Positions 11,537 to 21,613 of a DNA stretch of 64,000 bases are shown here, in pieces. Position numbers and translations under genes: made by a program. Positions within the stretch are counted from its first letter, which is position 1, and every line of letters begins with the position of its first letter. The notes under the pieces are model-generated. The model did no database searches. It saw only the letters and a list, made by a program, of their open reading frames with translations, and was not told the DNA's origin. The stretch lies in NCBI GenBank assembly GCA_029851415.1, contig CM056742.1, positions 87,286,748 to 87,350,747 of the forward strand. Direction: 5' to 3'. The stretch is from Eretmocerus hayati (Eukaryota; Arthropoda; Insecta; Hymenoptera; Aphelinidae).

Positions 11537-13709
11537 TATGAAGATGCTGTCCATTTATTTCGCAACGTGTCATCACATCCAATCTTTGAAAGATATCGAA
11601 ACAAACTCTCAAGTTCAGGGAGGATTCTTGAATCTTGTCCGATATCCATTGTATCTGATACGAGATGTGAACGATTTCGCGATGTGCAGTTACTCCATGT
11701 ACATCAGCACTACCCTCCACTCATGGTTTTACAATAGGGAATCTGTTTCTTTTCTCCAAGCATATAAGCCAGTCCACGGAAAATTTACTTATCGTGTTAC
11801 TTCTCAAAATCTCTAAACATTCAAACGAAGATCAAGGTTTCGAAACTGATTCTTTTAGGTTCCAATACCTCTGAGTATGAACGCTATTCGTCGTTTTGAC
11901 GGAAGAATCTGGCTATCCGTAGCACAGTACCTCACCCTCGTTTTTGAGCCATCTTTCACATTACTCGCGTCATTTTCTGATTTCCTGAGCCTGCTGTGAA
12001 AATAACATTGCTTGAAAGTTCCTGCCAAAATCCAGTGACTATCTAGACACCTTATACCCCCAGGAAGCATTGGTTTTAGTCAGGGGCCTTCCACGTAGCA
12101 TACATGAATGAACCTCGAATTTGTGTTACCGAGTTTCCACCAAATATTCAAAATTCTCGTATTGAGCTCATAAAAAAAATAATATCCCCGAGCTTCAAAT
12201 AATCGAAACGGATTTTGATGTCCAAGAACAATACCAATAATATCACGTTTAGCTCAGGCACGTGCAAGCAACTGCGTTGAAACCATGCCTTGGCAAGATG
12301 GGTAAGTTCATGCGCCCTCTCGACAAAGGAAGGTCGAATTCTCATGGTATGCAAAGGGAAAGGGTGGCACGCTCCTGAAATTTCTTGCCTATTCCTCGTC
12401 ACATTTTTATGAACAATGTCCCACAGTTTTAATGTTCTCACATGAAATGTTATTTGAAAGAAAAGCATTACCAAGTTTATATCGATGAAATTCATATGTG
12501 ATCGAGCTCATGAGAGCTCTTCTATGACGTTGCAACCATTCATATGAATCTTGAAAACAGCTGAATTACACCAGAGAATCGATTCTTCCCCTGTAAGTGC
12601 TAGTATAGACTTAGTTTTGAGAGATCATGGTGTATCCTCCGAAATTACTGGTGGGGATGCTGAACCGCTGATTGTGGGGACTCAAACTCTTGCACTTGTC
12701 TACATGGTCGAGAAGTGAGAGAAGAAGTGAGATACAATACGTAACTGTGTTTGGACTGACTTGTACTTATTTTAAGTACGTAGGTTTAGATCCTATGGGT
12801 TCCACTCAGTGTTTCTTAAATGGCTAAATAAGGTCTTTATCGACACAAGAAATAACATTCTTCCATGGCAGCGGGTACGTACTTCTTCATCTATTCTGGA
12901 GGTAATAGTATTAAGCCAAATTGGCTCCAGACGCGTGCCAAGAGAAAGAAGAATATTGAAAGATCTGTGGACAGACTCATATGTATAATCGCTTGATGTG
13001 AAATTATATGTCGATTCGATTGGAGTGGATCATGGATACCAGTAATACGCTTTATCAGGATTTTAGTGATTCTTAAATATCTACGTGAAACTGACAAATG
13101 TGATGCAGTCACTCCATTCATACTTTTAGCATTGACATCGCGAGTGTTCCTAATTGATTCGGGAACTATTTATCCACATTCTGCTGATCAATCCACATTC
13201 TATCGTAACATACAGAATGTAGGAATGTCCAACTAGTTGCGGTTCGGATACTTGAGAAATCTACTCTTTTCTTTCTTAGTTTTCCAACCGATCCTTACTA
13301 TCTCTCTTTTTACTCAGATACTATTTCGTTATGGTTCTCTTGACGAACCGCTCCTATGTTTCCCTCAGATCTTCCCATTGAAACTCTCATTGCTCGAAAT
13401 AGTCGCGCATTAGCGAGAACTAAAGCTAATCCGAACACTGATTCAGTGCCTCCATCGATGCTAGCGTCACTACACCACCCACTCGAAACGTTCGGATCAA
13501 ACTCCATTGTGATCACTGAGAGAGTGTACTGCGGTATTATTTCAGATACAAGGATGTTATGGAAACGAAGTTAGAGTTTTGACTGAAACTCCTTCCCTAC
13601 ATCGTACGCAGGTAGTCTACCTGAGGAGATATCAATTCGAGAAACCGGTAGTCCCTGCTGTTATCAGCTGCAGTTTGAAATACATAAATGGACTGTAGTT
13701 TCGTATAGA
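11537..13709. other. 2.2-kb AT-rich spacer without recognised genes
   Basis: Both strands carry only short open frames, the longest ~115 codons at 12148-12495 (-), with no recognisable domain. A small frame at 13356-13574 (+) follows a plausible acceptor (TTTACTCAG) but has no donor or similarity I can defend. No repeats longer than simple words were noticed. Confidence 0.4.
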
Positions 13710-13714
13710 TTCAT

Positions 13715-13905
13715 TGTAGTGTATGTGTATGAGTAGACCGCTGTAGTGCATATGTGAATCATTCCTGTGTGCGCGCGATGCAGCGCCATGCGAGTCAAGT
13801 TATAACGCGGCAATGAAGTATGAGTTTGCCCTTGAAATCATCCACACGTCTTTCATCATCATTTGTCTTCCCTCCCACAGATAGCACCAGCAGAAAAACA
13901 CGATA
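13715..13905 (+). repeat. 5' LTR
   Basis: It begins TGTAGTG and ends near ACACGATA. It shares AGACCGCTGT-GTGCATATGTGAA, CCTGTGTGCGCGCGA and ATAGCACCAGCAGAA with the copy at 15811-15995. A few substitutions and small indels separate the two, so the insertion is neither brand new nor very old. Confidence 0.85.
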
Positions 13906-13907
13906 AC

Positions 13908-13918
13908 TGGCGACGAGG
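13908..13918 (+). promoter_or_regulatory. Primer-binding site of the LTR element
   Basis: TGGCGACGAGG begins two bases after the 5' LTR, where the tRNA primer for minus-strand synthesis anneals. TGGCG-type starts are usual for gypsy-like elements; I do not assign the tRNA. Confidence 0.6.
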
Positions 13919-14153
13919 AATAAGAAACCTTTGTGTGCTTTCTAAATACAGTGCAATGAATAAGTGCAATTCAGATGTCGGGTATATCTTGGATTTATAA
14001 TTTCAATAAACCGCAGCTGCTTGTTGTGTGTAGGAAAATGAAGTGGAGCATTAATCGTCTGATACAGTCGATGATTTGAGGAAAAAATTACGAGAATCAG
14101 TTCGAGGGGCAGAAGAATCAGGTCAAGAAAAATTAGTGATTACGTGGTAGGAC

Positions 14154-15458
14154 GTGAAAAATAAATATATTACGGACAAAGAAAAAGCTGGTGTGGAAAA
14201 GACAATGGAAATTTCTGCAAATTTGGATTGTAATATTGAAAAAGATGACTGGGAAAAATTTGTTGACCGATTAGAACAGTATTTTATGGCTAATGATGTG
14301 ACGGATTCTGAAAAGATGAGAGCAATTATGCTAAGTAAAGTGAATGCAGAAACATATGACGTGATCGCAAAGGTGTGCAAGCCGAAAAAACCAAGAGAAA
14401 AAGAATACCACGCCATAGTCAAAGCTATGAGTGAGTACATAAAACCACTGGCATCTAATTCGGTGTATCGGAACGATTTTCGGTTACGTATGCAGCAAAA
14501 CAACGAGAGTATAAGCGGATATGTCGCTGCCCTGCAAACTTTGGCGATGGATAGTAAATTTCCAGAAAATCATGCAGACGATCAAATACTTGACCAATTG
14601 ATTATTGGATTGCGCAGTAAAAATATCAAAGCAGAACTATTGAAAATTATAGATCCAAAGCTCGATGTAGCGTGATAGAAAGCATTAGGCTCAGAAGCAG
14701 CAGAGAAAGGTGCTCGAAAATTGGAGCATGGCAGAACGCATCAGCAAGAGCTACATCATATCGGCGGACCGGCGCCAGTGCAAGCGCAAGGTCGCGATCG
14801 GGGGAGAAGCCGAGTACGCGGTCGCAGCAACAGCGTCGGACGAGTCAAGCCAAACGGATGGCAAACAAACACGGCTGGAAGAGGATATTTTCAAAACAGC
14901 AGAGGCCGAGGCATGGGCCAGCAAGGATCGGCGCGGCATCAAGGTCAGCGTGGGCAGCAACATCAACAAATGCAACGGTCTACAAGTGTAACGTGTTGGT
15001 GTTGTGGTAAATCTAATCATATGAGAAGTGAGTGTTGGTGGCGTGATACAATGATTTGTAATATATGCGGGCAAAATGGTCACGCAGACAGAATGTGTAT
15101 GCAGTATGGAGAACGCGATGAGAAGCGAGTGGGATATGTGGATACTTGTGAGGATGATGATCGAGATAGTTTCTCTCGCGAAATTGATGAAATTTGTACT
15201 AAAACTCGCCATCCAGCTTATGTTTCGGGTAATTCTGAAGTCGAACCACGATTTATGAAAGTTCAGATCAATGGCGTTGATCTTGGAATGGAAATTGATT
15301 CAGGTTCTGCAGAGTCAATCATACCTCTCCGTTTAGTGGAGATTCGTATGTTGGTACGTTGGACTCCGACTGGTATGTTGGAAAATTTGAAAATTGAAGC
15401 TGACGGAAAAAAATTTAATGGAAATGTATATGAGTCATTCTGGAGCAAGCTGGAATGA
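14154..15458 (+). pseudogene. gag-protease ORF of the LTR element, broken by two adjacent stops
   Basis: One frame runs from 14154 to 15458, interrupted only by consecutive TGA and TAG codons at 14673-14678. The N-terminal ~170 residues form an alpha-helical gag/capsid-like domain with WEKFVDRLEQYF and an ESISGYVAALQTLA segment. After the stops come an Arg/Gly/Gln-rich linker and two CCHC zinc knuckles (CWCCGKSNHMRSEC, CNICGQNGHADRMC) that bind RNA in the capsid precursor. A protease active-site motif (IDSGSAES, Asp-Ser-Gly) follows. The frame then ends shortly after, at the deletion junction. No pol remains. The start is uncertain because several in-frame ATGs precede the conserved part. Confidence 0.85.
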
Positions 15459-15668
15459 TGATAGTCGATTGATTGATTTCTGAAAATGATGATAGTCGAT
15501 TGATTGATTTCTGAAAATGATGATAGTCGATTTATTGATTTCTGAAAATGATGATAGTCGATCGAAGCATTCTGGAGCAAGCTGGAATGATGATAGTCGA
15601 TTGATTGATTTCTGAGAATGATGATAGTCGATTCATTGATTTCTGAAAATGATAATAGTCGATCGAAG
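15457..15668. repeat. 31-bp tandem array at the LTR-element deletion junction
   Basis: The unit TGATGATAGTCGATTGATTG plus ATTTCTGAAAA repeats with minor changes. A longer phrase (ATTCTGGAGCAAGCTGGAATG) recurs at ~15437 and ~15568, so the array looks like a duplicated block. It replaces most of pol. Confidence 0.85.
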
Positions 15669-15810
15669 CTGCGAAGATCTTCTCGGGAAAAAAAACCTGT
15701 TGAACGATATGTATATACTAGGAAGTAAATATTTTATTTGACTAGAGAGATTTTTATTCTCTGTAATTGAAGTTCGAGATTTTCATATTTTGTAATTGAA
15801 GAGGGGAGGA

Positions 15811-15995
15811 AGTAGTGTATTGGTGTGAATAGACCGCTGTGGTGCATATGTGAACTATTCCTGTGTGCGCGCGACGCAGCGCCATGCGAGTCGAGTTATA
15901 ACGCGGCAATGGAGCCAGTATGAGTTTGCCCTTGAAACCGTCCACACGTCATTTGTCTCCCCTGCCACGGATAGCACCAGCAGAAGAATACGGTA
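15811..15995 (+). repeat. 3' LTR
   Basis: Copy of 13715-13905, preceded by the purine tract GAAGAGGGGAGGA (polypurine tract) and followed by the TTCAT duplication. Confidence 0.85.
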
Positions 15996-16136
15996 TTCAT
16001 CTCTGGGACTTATCCCCCATCCGTTCGTATGACATATAGATCTACCAGTGCGGACAAGGTGAGATGTGAATTACGATTATCACACGTCACTATCGCTCCC
16101 GTTCAAGCGCATTGTATGCTCATGAAGGAAGGGTGG

Positions 16137-16178
16137 ATAGAGAGAGAGAGAGAGAGAGAGATAGATAGATAGATAGAT
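16137..16178. repeat. Microsatellite 3' tail of the non-LTR element
   Basis: (GA)n followed on the plus strand by (GATA)n, that is (ATCT)n then (CT)n in the element's sense, starting a few bases after AATAAAAGGACATCT. Confidence 0.85.
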
Positions 16179-16511
16179 GTCCTTTTATTCGTCCGCAGAC
16201 AAAAGATCAAATTACATATGATTACATATGCCCGTTAAAAATATAATATCGTGTATAGAAAATAATCATAAAAAATAATGTATATATATACTCATGATAA
16301 TAATAATAATTTCAGTGAAATACTGTTTTGGTCAAGGACACTTGATATCACAATTTGTGACTAGTCAGGGCAAACTCATTATTCTAAGTACAAAATTTTG
16401 TAGTAAGAGAGGGATTTGGGCTCACAGTCATATCACAGTTGTGTTTCATCAGTCGTGTGACAGAAAGTCACATATAGAAAGAAATATTAATAAAAAGTAG
16501 AGCCCAACCCA

Positions 16512-19439
16512 TCACAGATTAAAATAATGCCTCCTCCCCACATCAATCCTCTGAGAAGACTGAGTCAGAAGGAAATCTTTCAAGGCCTCTTTGAATACTG
16601 ATATTTTCCTCAGCTGCCGAAAGCCCGGAGGGAGAAAGTTCCACAGATGAGCACATTGAACTTGGAATGATCTTCTTCCATACTCAAGTCTCATGTTGGG
16701 GACTTTGAGTACTCGCTCTTCTAGATCACCACGTGCGGGGCGTTCGGATTGGTACCTGGTAAACATCGCAGCTAGGTAGCCAGGTTCTCCAAGATGCATG
16801 ATCTTATGCATTAAGAGTGCTGCGAAGTACATTCTCCGCGAATCAGTACGTAACCAACCCAGGCGCTCCCTAAACGGGGTGATGTGCTCGTCTCTCCTAA
16901 GATCAAAAATGTATCTCACACATGAATTGCTCAGTCGTTGTATCCGTTGCCGCTGTTCGTCCGTGGCGTCGAGGTACACGACCGTGCAGTAATCTAAATG
17001 CGGTTGAACCAAAGACTCGACCAGGCGAACTCGGAGTGGTCTGGTGATACATGCCCTAAAAAACCGCAAACCGTAGAGGGCTCTGTTGACTTTCTTAGTT
17101 AATTTATCAATGTGCGGTTTCCACGTCAGTTCACTGTCAAGTGTAACACCTAGACTCACGACAGAGTCACTGAATGGGACGAACACTCCGTCCTGTATCT
17201 CAACCCCTGGCAAGTTCATGCGTCGCAAGTCTTTAACGTTCCTCTCGGAACTGAAAAAGATTGCCTTGGTCTTCCCAGCGTTGAGGCGCAGGTCGGAATT
17301 CCTAGCCCAGTCAGCAACGAGTCGCCCTATATCCCCTAGTCGAGCGATTCCCTGGTCGATGTTCTTTTTATCGACTTGTAGATAAATCTGGAGGTCATCC
17401 GCGTAAAATAAGTGGTTAACCGACTTTCCGTTCAGTAGCCCGGGCAAGTCATTCACATACAGACTAAAGAGGAGAGGCCCGAGAACGGACCCCTGTGGAA
17501 CACCCAGATTGGTTTCTAGCCAATCAGATTTACCTGCTTTCGAAGTGATTTGTTGGGTGCGACCCTGTAAATATGATTTTATCCACAGGAGTGCCGATCT
17601 CGAGAAACCGAGATGTCGTAGCTTCCTCAGTAGCTTGGATGGTGAGATTGTGTCGAATGCTTTACTAAAGTCAAACAGTAGGAGCAGAGTGATCTTCTTT
17701 CTGTCAATTCCTACTCTGATGTCGTCTGTCAACTTCAGTAGTGCCGTCTGGGTACTGTGATGTTGCTTGAAACCAGTCTGGAACGGATCAAGTAATTTCT
17801 CAATTTTTAAATACTCCGTGATTTGGTCATGTGCGATTTTTTCCAGAACCTTGGAGAGGAAGCACAGCAGCGCTATGGGACGGAAGTCCGAGACTGCTGA
17901 TGGAGCTGCAGTCTTCTTTAATGCAATCAGCTGCGCTTGCTTCCAAGCCTCAGGAAAAACGCTATGAGCGAAAGAGGAATTGAAGATATGTACAATAAGA
18001 TCACCAATACTCGGAAGAGCTTTCGCGATCACGCTTTGGGGGATTCCATCCGCCCCACGGGCCTGGGAGGAGAAATGTTTGATGGCAAGGACTACATCAT
18101 TGTAATTTGTGGGCTTAAATTTGAACCCCTCCTCCGGTGCCGAACTAAGATCGTCCATCGCTCCATTGATATTTTCGTGAGGCGAGACAGAAACCCCCGC
18201 AAAGTGAGCGTTCAACTCATCCGGTGTGAAACCATGAAGTTCTTCCTCTTTGCTCTTGGGCAAGAGGCCAAGGTTGCGCATCTCCTTCCAGATGTTCTTC
18301 TTCTGATCAAGAGCGTCCGTGAGATGGGTTTGAAGGAAGGAGTTCCGCTCTTGATCAATGCGCAAGTCGACCTCTTCGCTAAGACGAAAGTACTCACTTT
18401 GAAGCTCAGGACACTTGCGTTGGTTACGTTGCATCCGCTCCCAGCGCCTGCGCGTCGCGTCTCGCTTATTCATGAGCACTTTCAACTCCGGACCAATCCA
18501 AGGAGCATCTTTTTTCTTCGGATTTATAGTTTTCTCCGGTGCTAATTCGTCCAAAACGGTCTTTAAATTTTCATTCAAGCAGTTTATTGCATCTTCCAAA
18601 CTGGTTTCAGCATTTTCAAGAGCTGTCCAGTTGCAGCGAAGCAAGCGGTCATTCAATATCTCCGGAGTGATCTTACGGAAATCCCTATAGGTGAAGGAAT
18701 TTCTCGGCGGAGTGGGAGTGAAGACGCTGATGGTGACGTCAATGACCGAGTGCCTGCCGAAACTGGGCAGGACTCTGTTTTGAAAGTCGGTAATAATGTC
18801 GTTGTCATCCACGTAAATATGATCAATCCATGTATGAGATACATTGGGGTTATGTTGGTGAGTCGGGCCATGCTGTACTATCTGCAAGGCAAGTTCTTCT
18901 GTCAGAGCAGTCAGTGTTTTGGTGTCAGAGTGAGTAGCGTCAAGTAAATCCGCGTTCAGATCTCCCATTATAATTTTGTGACTGTAATCGCCACACAGTC
19001 GACGTAATGAGCCAAACAGCCCATCATCCTTCTGCATGGCGATTTTCGGGGGCCTGTAAATTACTACGACTAATATCGGAGGAGAGTTGCCCTGCTGTAC
19101 GCTACAGAAAAGATATTCAGGTACTCCAGGTTTCCCTGGCCCAAAAGTATTCGACGAAATCAATTTCTCAACCTTGAAGTCATTGCGTACATACAAGGCA
19201 ACCCCACCTCCCTCTCTGTTGCGATCCTGTCTCAACAGTGAAAACCCCGGAATCTGAACGAGACTGTCATCCACATACTCATCAAGCTTCGACTCAGCCA
19301 CCCCAAATAGATGATAGGAGGGATCGTTAGCGACGAGCAAGCGTAGATGCTCAATCTTATCTGTCAGGGAGTTAAGATTGATAAATCCCGCTTTTAAGAA
19401 ACCTCCACCCCCTCGTCGCTCCTCAGCAGCCGTATTTAG
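16512..19439 (-). CDS. ORF2: endonuclease-reverse transcriptase of the CR1/L2-like element
   Basis: 975 codons are open from the codon after ORF1's stop to TGA at 16514-16512. An apurinic-type endonuclease comes first: INLNSL (Asn ~23), AESK (Glu ~49), YRPP (~128), GDLNAD (~159), WIDHIYVDD (~204) and FGRHSVIDV (~226). A reverse transcriptase follows with FRPIALL, FDFSKAFDT (~589), GVPQGSVLGPLLF (~646) and the catalytic FYADD (~679), then a C-terminal region ending WNFLPPGFRQL. All catalytic motifs are intact. The protein would nick target DNA and copy its RNA onto the nicked end. The first AUG (19037) lies inside the endonuclease, downstream of its Asn and Glu motifs, so normal initiation would give a dead nuclease. 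ORF2 is in frame with ORF1 through one UGA. Confidence 0.92.
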   Translation of the reverse strand, partial: LNTAAEERRGGGGFLKAGFINLNSLTDKIEHLRLLVANDPSYHLFGVAESKLDEYVDDSLVQIPGFSLLRQDRNREGGGVALYVRNDFKVEKLISSNTFGPGKPGVPEYLFCSVQQGNSPPILVVVIYRPPKIAMQKDDGLFGSLRRLCGDYSHKIIMGDLNADLLDATHSDTKTLTALTEELALQIVQHGPTHQHNPNVSHTWIDHIYVDDNDIITDFQNRVLPSFGRHSVIDVTISVFTPTPPRNSFTYRDFRKITPEILNDRLLRCNWTALENAETSLEDAINCLNENLKTVLDELAPEKTINPKKKDAPWIGPELKVLMNKRDATRRRWERMQRNQRKCPELQSEYFRLSEEVDLRIDQERNSFLQTHLTDALDQKKNIWKEMRNLGLLPKSKEEELHGFTPDELNAHFAGVSVSPHENINGAMDDLSSAPEEGFKFKPTNYNDVVLAIKHFSSQARGADGIPQSVIAKALPSIGDLIVHIFNSSFAHSVFPEAWKQAQLIALKKTAAPSAVSDFRPIALLCFLSKVLEKIAHDQITEYLKIEKLLDPFQTGFKQHHSTQTALLKLTDDIRVGIDRKKITLLLLFDFSKAFDTISPSKLLRKLRHLGFSRSALLWIKSYLQGRTQQITSKAGKSDWLETNLGVPQGSVLGPLLFSLYVNDLPGLLNGKSVNHLFYADDLQIYLQVDKKNIDQGIARLGDIGRLVADWARNSDLRLNAGKTKAIFFSSERNVKDLRRMNLPGVEIQDGVFVPFSDSVVSLGVTLDSELTWKPHIDKLTKKVNRALYGLRFFRACITRPLRVRLVESLVQPHLDYCTVVYLDATDEQRQRIQRLSNSCVRYIFDLRRDEHITPFRERLGWLRTDSRRMYFAALLMHKIMHLGEPGYLAAMFTRYQSERPARGDLEERVLKVPNMRLEYGRRSFQVQCAHLWNFLPPGFRQLRKISVFKEALKDFLLTQSSQRIDVGRRHYFNL

Positions 19440-19442
19440 TCA
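19434..19442 (-). promoter_or_regulatory. Candidate stop-codon readthrough site (UGA CUA) between ORF1 and ORF2
   Basis: In sense direction the sequence is CCT TGA CTA AAT. The frames on both sides are identical, and UGA followed by CUA is the best-known leaky stop context in viral and animal genes. With no upstream AUG available for ORF2, readthrough is the simplest route to a fusion protein. A nonsense mutation in an ancestral fused ORF is the alternative. Confidence 0.55.
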
Positions 19443-21251
19443 AGGAGTCTCCGCTGATACTGCTGCCGGAACTCGGCTCTGCTCCGGAGCAGTTGTGCAG
19501 CTCTGGGTGTTGTTAGAGGACGCACAAGTACGTTTTGGAACACTTCGACAGGCCGTTTGAATGACCTGCAGATCAGCGAGGGATTCGAACGTATGTGCTC
19601 GCTCACCATTTTTCCGCCTGACCCAGAAACGTCCACCGCTGTGCCAGACGTATCTTAAACCCAAACCGCGTGCAACCGTTCTCAAACGTGTGTATTCCTT
19701 GTACTTCTCACGGGGGAGCATTTCATTTATAAAGATTTTACGGTTTGGCACATGAGCTTCCGCATCTGAGTCAAGTAGATCAGGCTGGATGTTATTAGCC
19801 GTGAAATAATTATTGGCAATTGAACGTTTAGCTCGAATCACTTTCCCGACTAATATGCTACTGGAGAGTTGGACTACGCATGATGGTAGAGTGCGTGAGA
19901 CGGCAGCTGAGGCTCGTGAAGATGGATCCGAATCACGATTACTTGCTGAAGGCCTCTCCTCAGACGCATGCCTTGGATGCAGGACATGAACATCAACAAT
20001 GTCTGCCCTCTCCAGTGAGGGAAGAATGGACTTGAGCACTGCGTAGGAAATATTAGATATTTGTGCCGGTGAGGCCATAGAATTTTCTTTCAAAACACCA
20101 TTAATAATCAGTTTGCAGCGCTCAAGACCATCACTGCCGTGTCCCCGTCCTTGCTTCTCAGCATGTGAGTGGGGGGACTCGTTCATCCTAGGTGAATTAA
20201 TAAGAATCGAGGATTGATGTGTCGATTCGGCATTACAATTCTCATCATTTCTTAATTTATGATTTCGCAGAGTACTCTGGAAGCCTTCAAGCAGCTCAGT
20301 AAGAGTGGAAATCTGGCCCTTCATATTGGAATTCTGCTCCAAAAGAAGCTGGCGATCTAAACAGAGCTCCTCCAGCTGGGAGTTCTGTTTCTCTATAAGT
20401 CTTTCGAGAGAAGACACACGTGCTAACAGACAATCATCCACCTCTTTCACCGCTGGCGTGAGAGATGGAGGGGGAATGGCAACGTTGCGTCGACTCACGA
20501 GGGATTTTATTTCGTCAAGCTGATTTTGGAGCAAGGTATTTTGGTCGTAAAATAGGTCCAGAGTACTCTGCGCTATAAGTACCCATTTTGGCTCTGGAGA
20601 AGGTAACGGCGTCGATGTGGGTGATGCTGAAGGATGTTCCAAGTTGTTGGAGCTGTTGCTCTTCTCCATCTCAGCAGGGCCGTCCTCAGGTGGTGTAGGA
20701 TGCAGCAACTGGGAGGCACTAGTGAGCCGCTCGTGAGTATGCTGCTTTTGAATATTCGCGGGCTCTACTTCGCTGGAGTCGTGGATGGTGGCGCCACGTA
20801 ATGGAGTTGAAACAGCGGTTTGCGGAATACCCCCCGCTAGCGCGAGCTGTGGACTCCCGGTGGATTGAGAGATCCTGGTGGTGGGGAGCTTCGCGCTACG
20901 CCGCACGCTGGTATATTGCGGAGCGGGGGGAAACAATCCAGATGCAGCACGCATGCTGAGCCGCGTGTGTGAGTTGGGCTGATTACTCACACATCTCTGC
21001 GAGTTCGTATTCTCCTTCTCTCTCTCTCTGGTCGTCTGCGTGCTGAGACGAGTGGCAGAAGTCGTCTGCTTCATTGCTTTTGATGTTAGTTTTGCGGTTG
21101 GAATTTCGCTCACCTGCAGACAGCTAGTGCATGTCACTGCTCCTCGGGATAGCTTCGAGCACTTGACGTGTGCAGATCTTTTGCATATGCTGCATTCTCT
21201 GCTGCCCGTGCGTAAGGTGCCGTTGCAGGCACAGCAGGTGTTGTCGTTCAT
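19440..21251 (-). CDS. ORF1: PHD-type zinc finger, coiled-coil, nucleic-acid-binding protein
   Basis: 603 codons from ATG at 21251-21249 to TGA at 19442-19440; the frame is open further upstream but without an ATG. The N-terminus has a Cys/His array (CCAC, CSIC, HVKC, CTSC; residues ~5-45) like the PHD-type fingers in ORF1 of CR1-group elements. A Ser/Pro/Thr-rich linker follows, then a leucine-rich coiled coil (~270-350, RVSSLERLIEKQNSQLEEL), then a C-terminal domain (~400-580) with KLIINGVLKE, FINEMLPREKYKEY and WHSGGRFWVRR. This last domain resembles the FP-like domain in ORF1 of many non-LTR elements. ORF1 proteins coat element RNA and trimerise through the coiled coil. It is complete and probably translatable. 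Confidence 0.88.
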   Translation of the reverse strand: MNDNTCCACNGTLRTGSRECSICKRSAHVKCSKLSRGAVTCTSCLQVSEIPTAKLTSKAMKQTTSATRLSTQTTREREKENTNSQRCVSNQPNSHTRLSMRAASGLFPPAPQYTSVRRSAKLPTTRISQSTGSPQLALAGGIPQTAVSTPLRGATIHDSSEVEPANIQKQHTHERLTSASQLLHPTPPEDGPAEMEKSNSSNNLEHPSASPTSTPLPSPEPKWVLIAQSTLDLFYDQNTLLQNQLDEIKSLVSRRNVAIPPPSLTPAVKEVDDCLLARVSSLERLIEKQNSQLEELCLDRQLLLEQNSNMKGQISTLTELLEGFQSTLRNHKLRNDENCNAESTHQSSILINSPRMNESPHSHAEKQGRGHGSDGLERCKLIINGVLKENSMASPAQISNISYAVLKSILPSLERADIVDVHVLHPRHASEERPSASNRDSDPSSRASAAVSRTLPSCVVQLSSSILVGKVIRAKRSIANNYFTANNIQPDLLDSDAEAHVPNRKIFINEMLPREKYKEYTRLRTVARGLGLRYVWHSGGRFWVRRKNGERAHTFESLADLQVIQTACRSVPKRTCASSNNTQSCTTAPEQSRVPAAVSAETP

Positions 21252-21539
21252 CGTACAGCAGACAGCGAGACAGGCTAGCGAAGCAGACGACCTCCGAGCA
21301 TGCGCCGAGAGCTCACTTTCGGCGCCAAGCACAGCCAACTCGATGTTATTGTTGGAGTTGCAGAATTGGAATTATTCCTCCCAGGCTCGATCAGGAGCCA
21401 TGCAGTAATGCTCCAATGGTATGAGCCTGCAGGAGGAAGCCCAATCTGCAAAAAAGTGCCACTCGAGACGACGTTTTGATGGTTAAAACGATATTCTAAC
21501 ACAGAGCGATGTTGTATGCGTGTGGAAGCACTTACCGCG

Positions 21540-21542
<3 letters not shown>

Positions 21543-21610
<68 letters not shown>
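21543..21610. repeat. (GA)n microsatellite, ~34 units
   Basis: Uninterrupted GA dinucleotides between the 5' leader of the 16137-21540 element and the 3' end of the non-LTR fragment at 21611-22455. It can be read as that fragment's microsatellite tail. Confidence 0.95.

Positions 21611-21613
<3 letters not shown>

Larger units (their letters stand above)
13715..15995 (+). mobile_element. Internally deleted LTR retrotransposon (Ty3/gypsy-like), both LTRs present
   Basis: Near-identical ~190-bp direct repeats bound the element: left LTR 13715-13905, right LTR 15811-15995. TTCAT is duplicated just outside (13710-13714 and 15996-16000). A primer-binding-like site TGGCGACGAGG follows the left LTR, and a purine tract precedes the right LTR. 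The interior holds a gag frame and the first part of an aspartic protease only. Reverse transcriptase, RNase H and integrase are missing and are replaced by a short tandem array. It could move only by borrowing enzymes from a full-length relative. Confidence 0.9.
16137..21540 (-). mobile_element. Nearly intact CR1/L2/Kiri-like non-LTR retrotransposon
   Basis: On the minus strand it comprises a 5' leader (to 21252), ORF1 (21251-19440), ORF2 (19439-16512), a ~330-bp 3' UTR with AATAAA (16189-16184), and a tail of (ATCT)n then (CT)n (16178-16137) instead of poly(A). Short microsatellite tails are characteristic of the CR1/L2 lineage. A (GA/CT)n tract also lies just upstream of the 5' leader (21543-21610). 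Both ORFs are open over their full length. The exact 5' boundary and clade cannot be fixed by eye. Confidence 0.85.

Noticed and set aside
13356..13574. 72-codon frame after a TTTACTCAG acceptor-like site
   Set aside because: No donor in phase and no similarity; typical of random AT-rich intron.
16512..21251. Host gene on the minus strand because of its length and open frames
   Set aside because: Endonuclease and reverse-transcriptase motifs plus a microsatellite tail identify it as a non-LTR retrotransposon.
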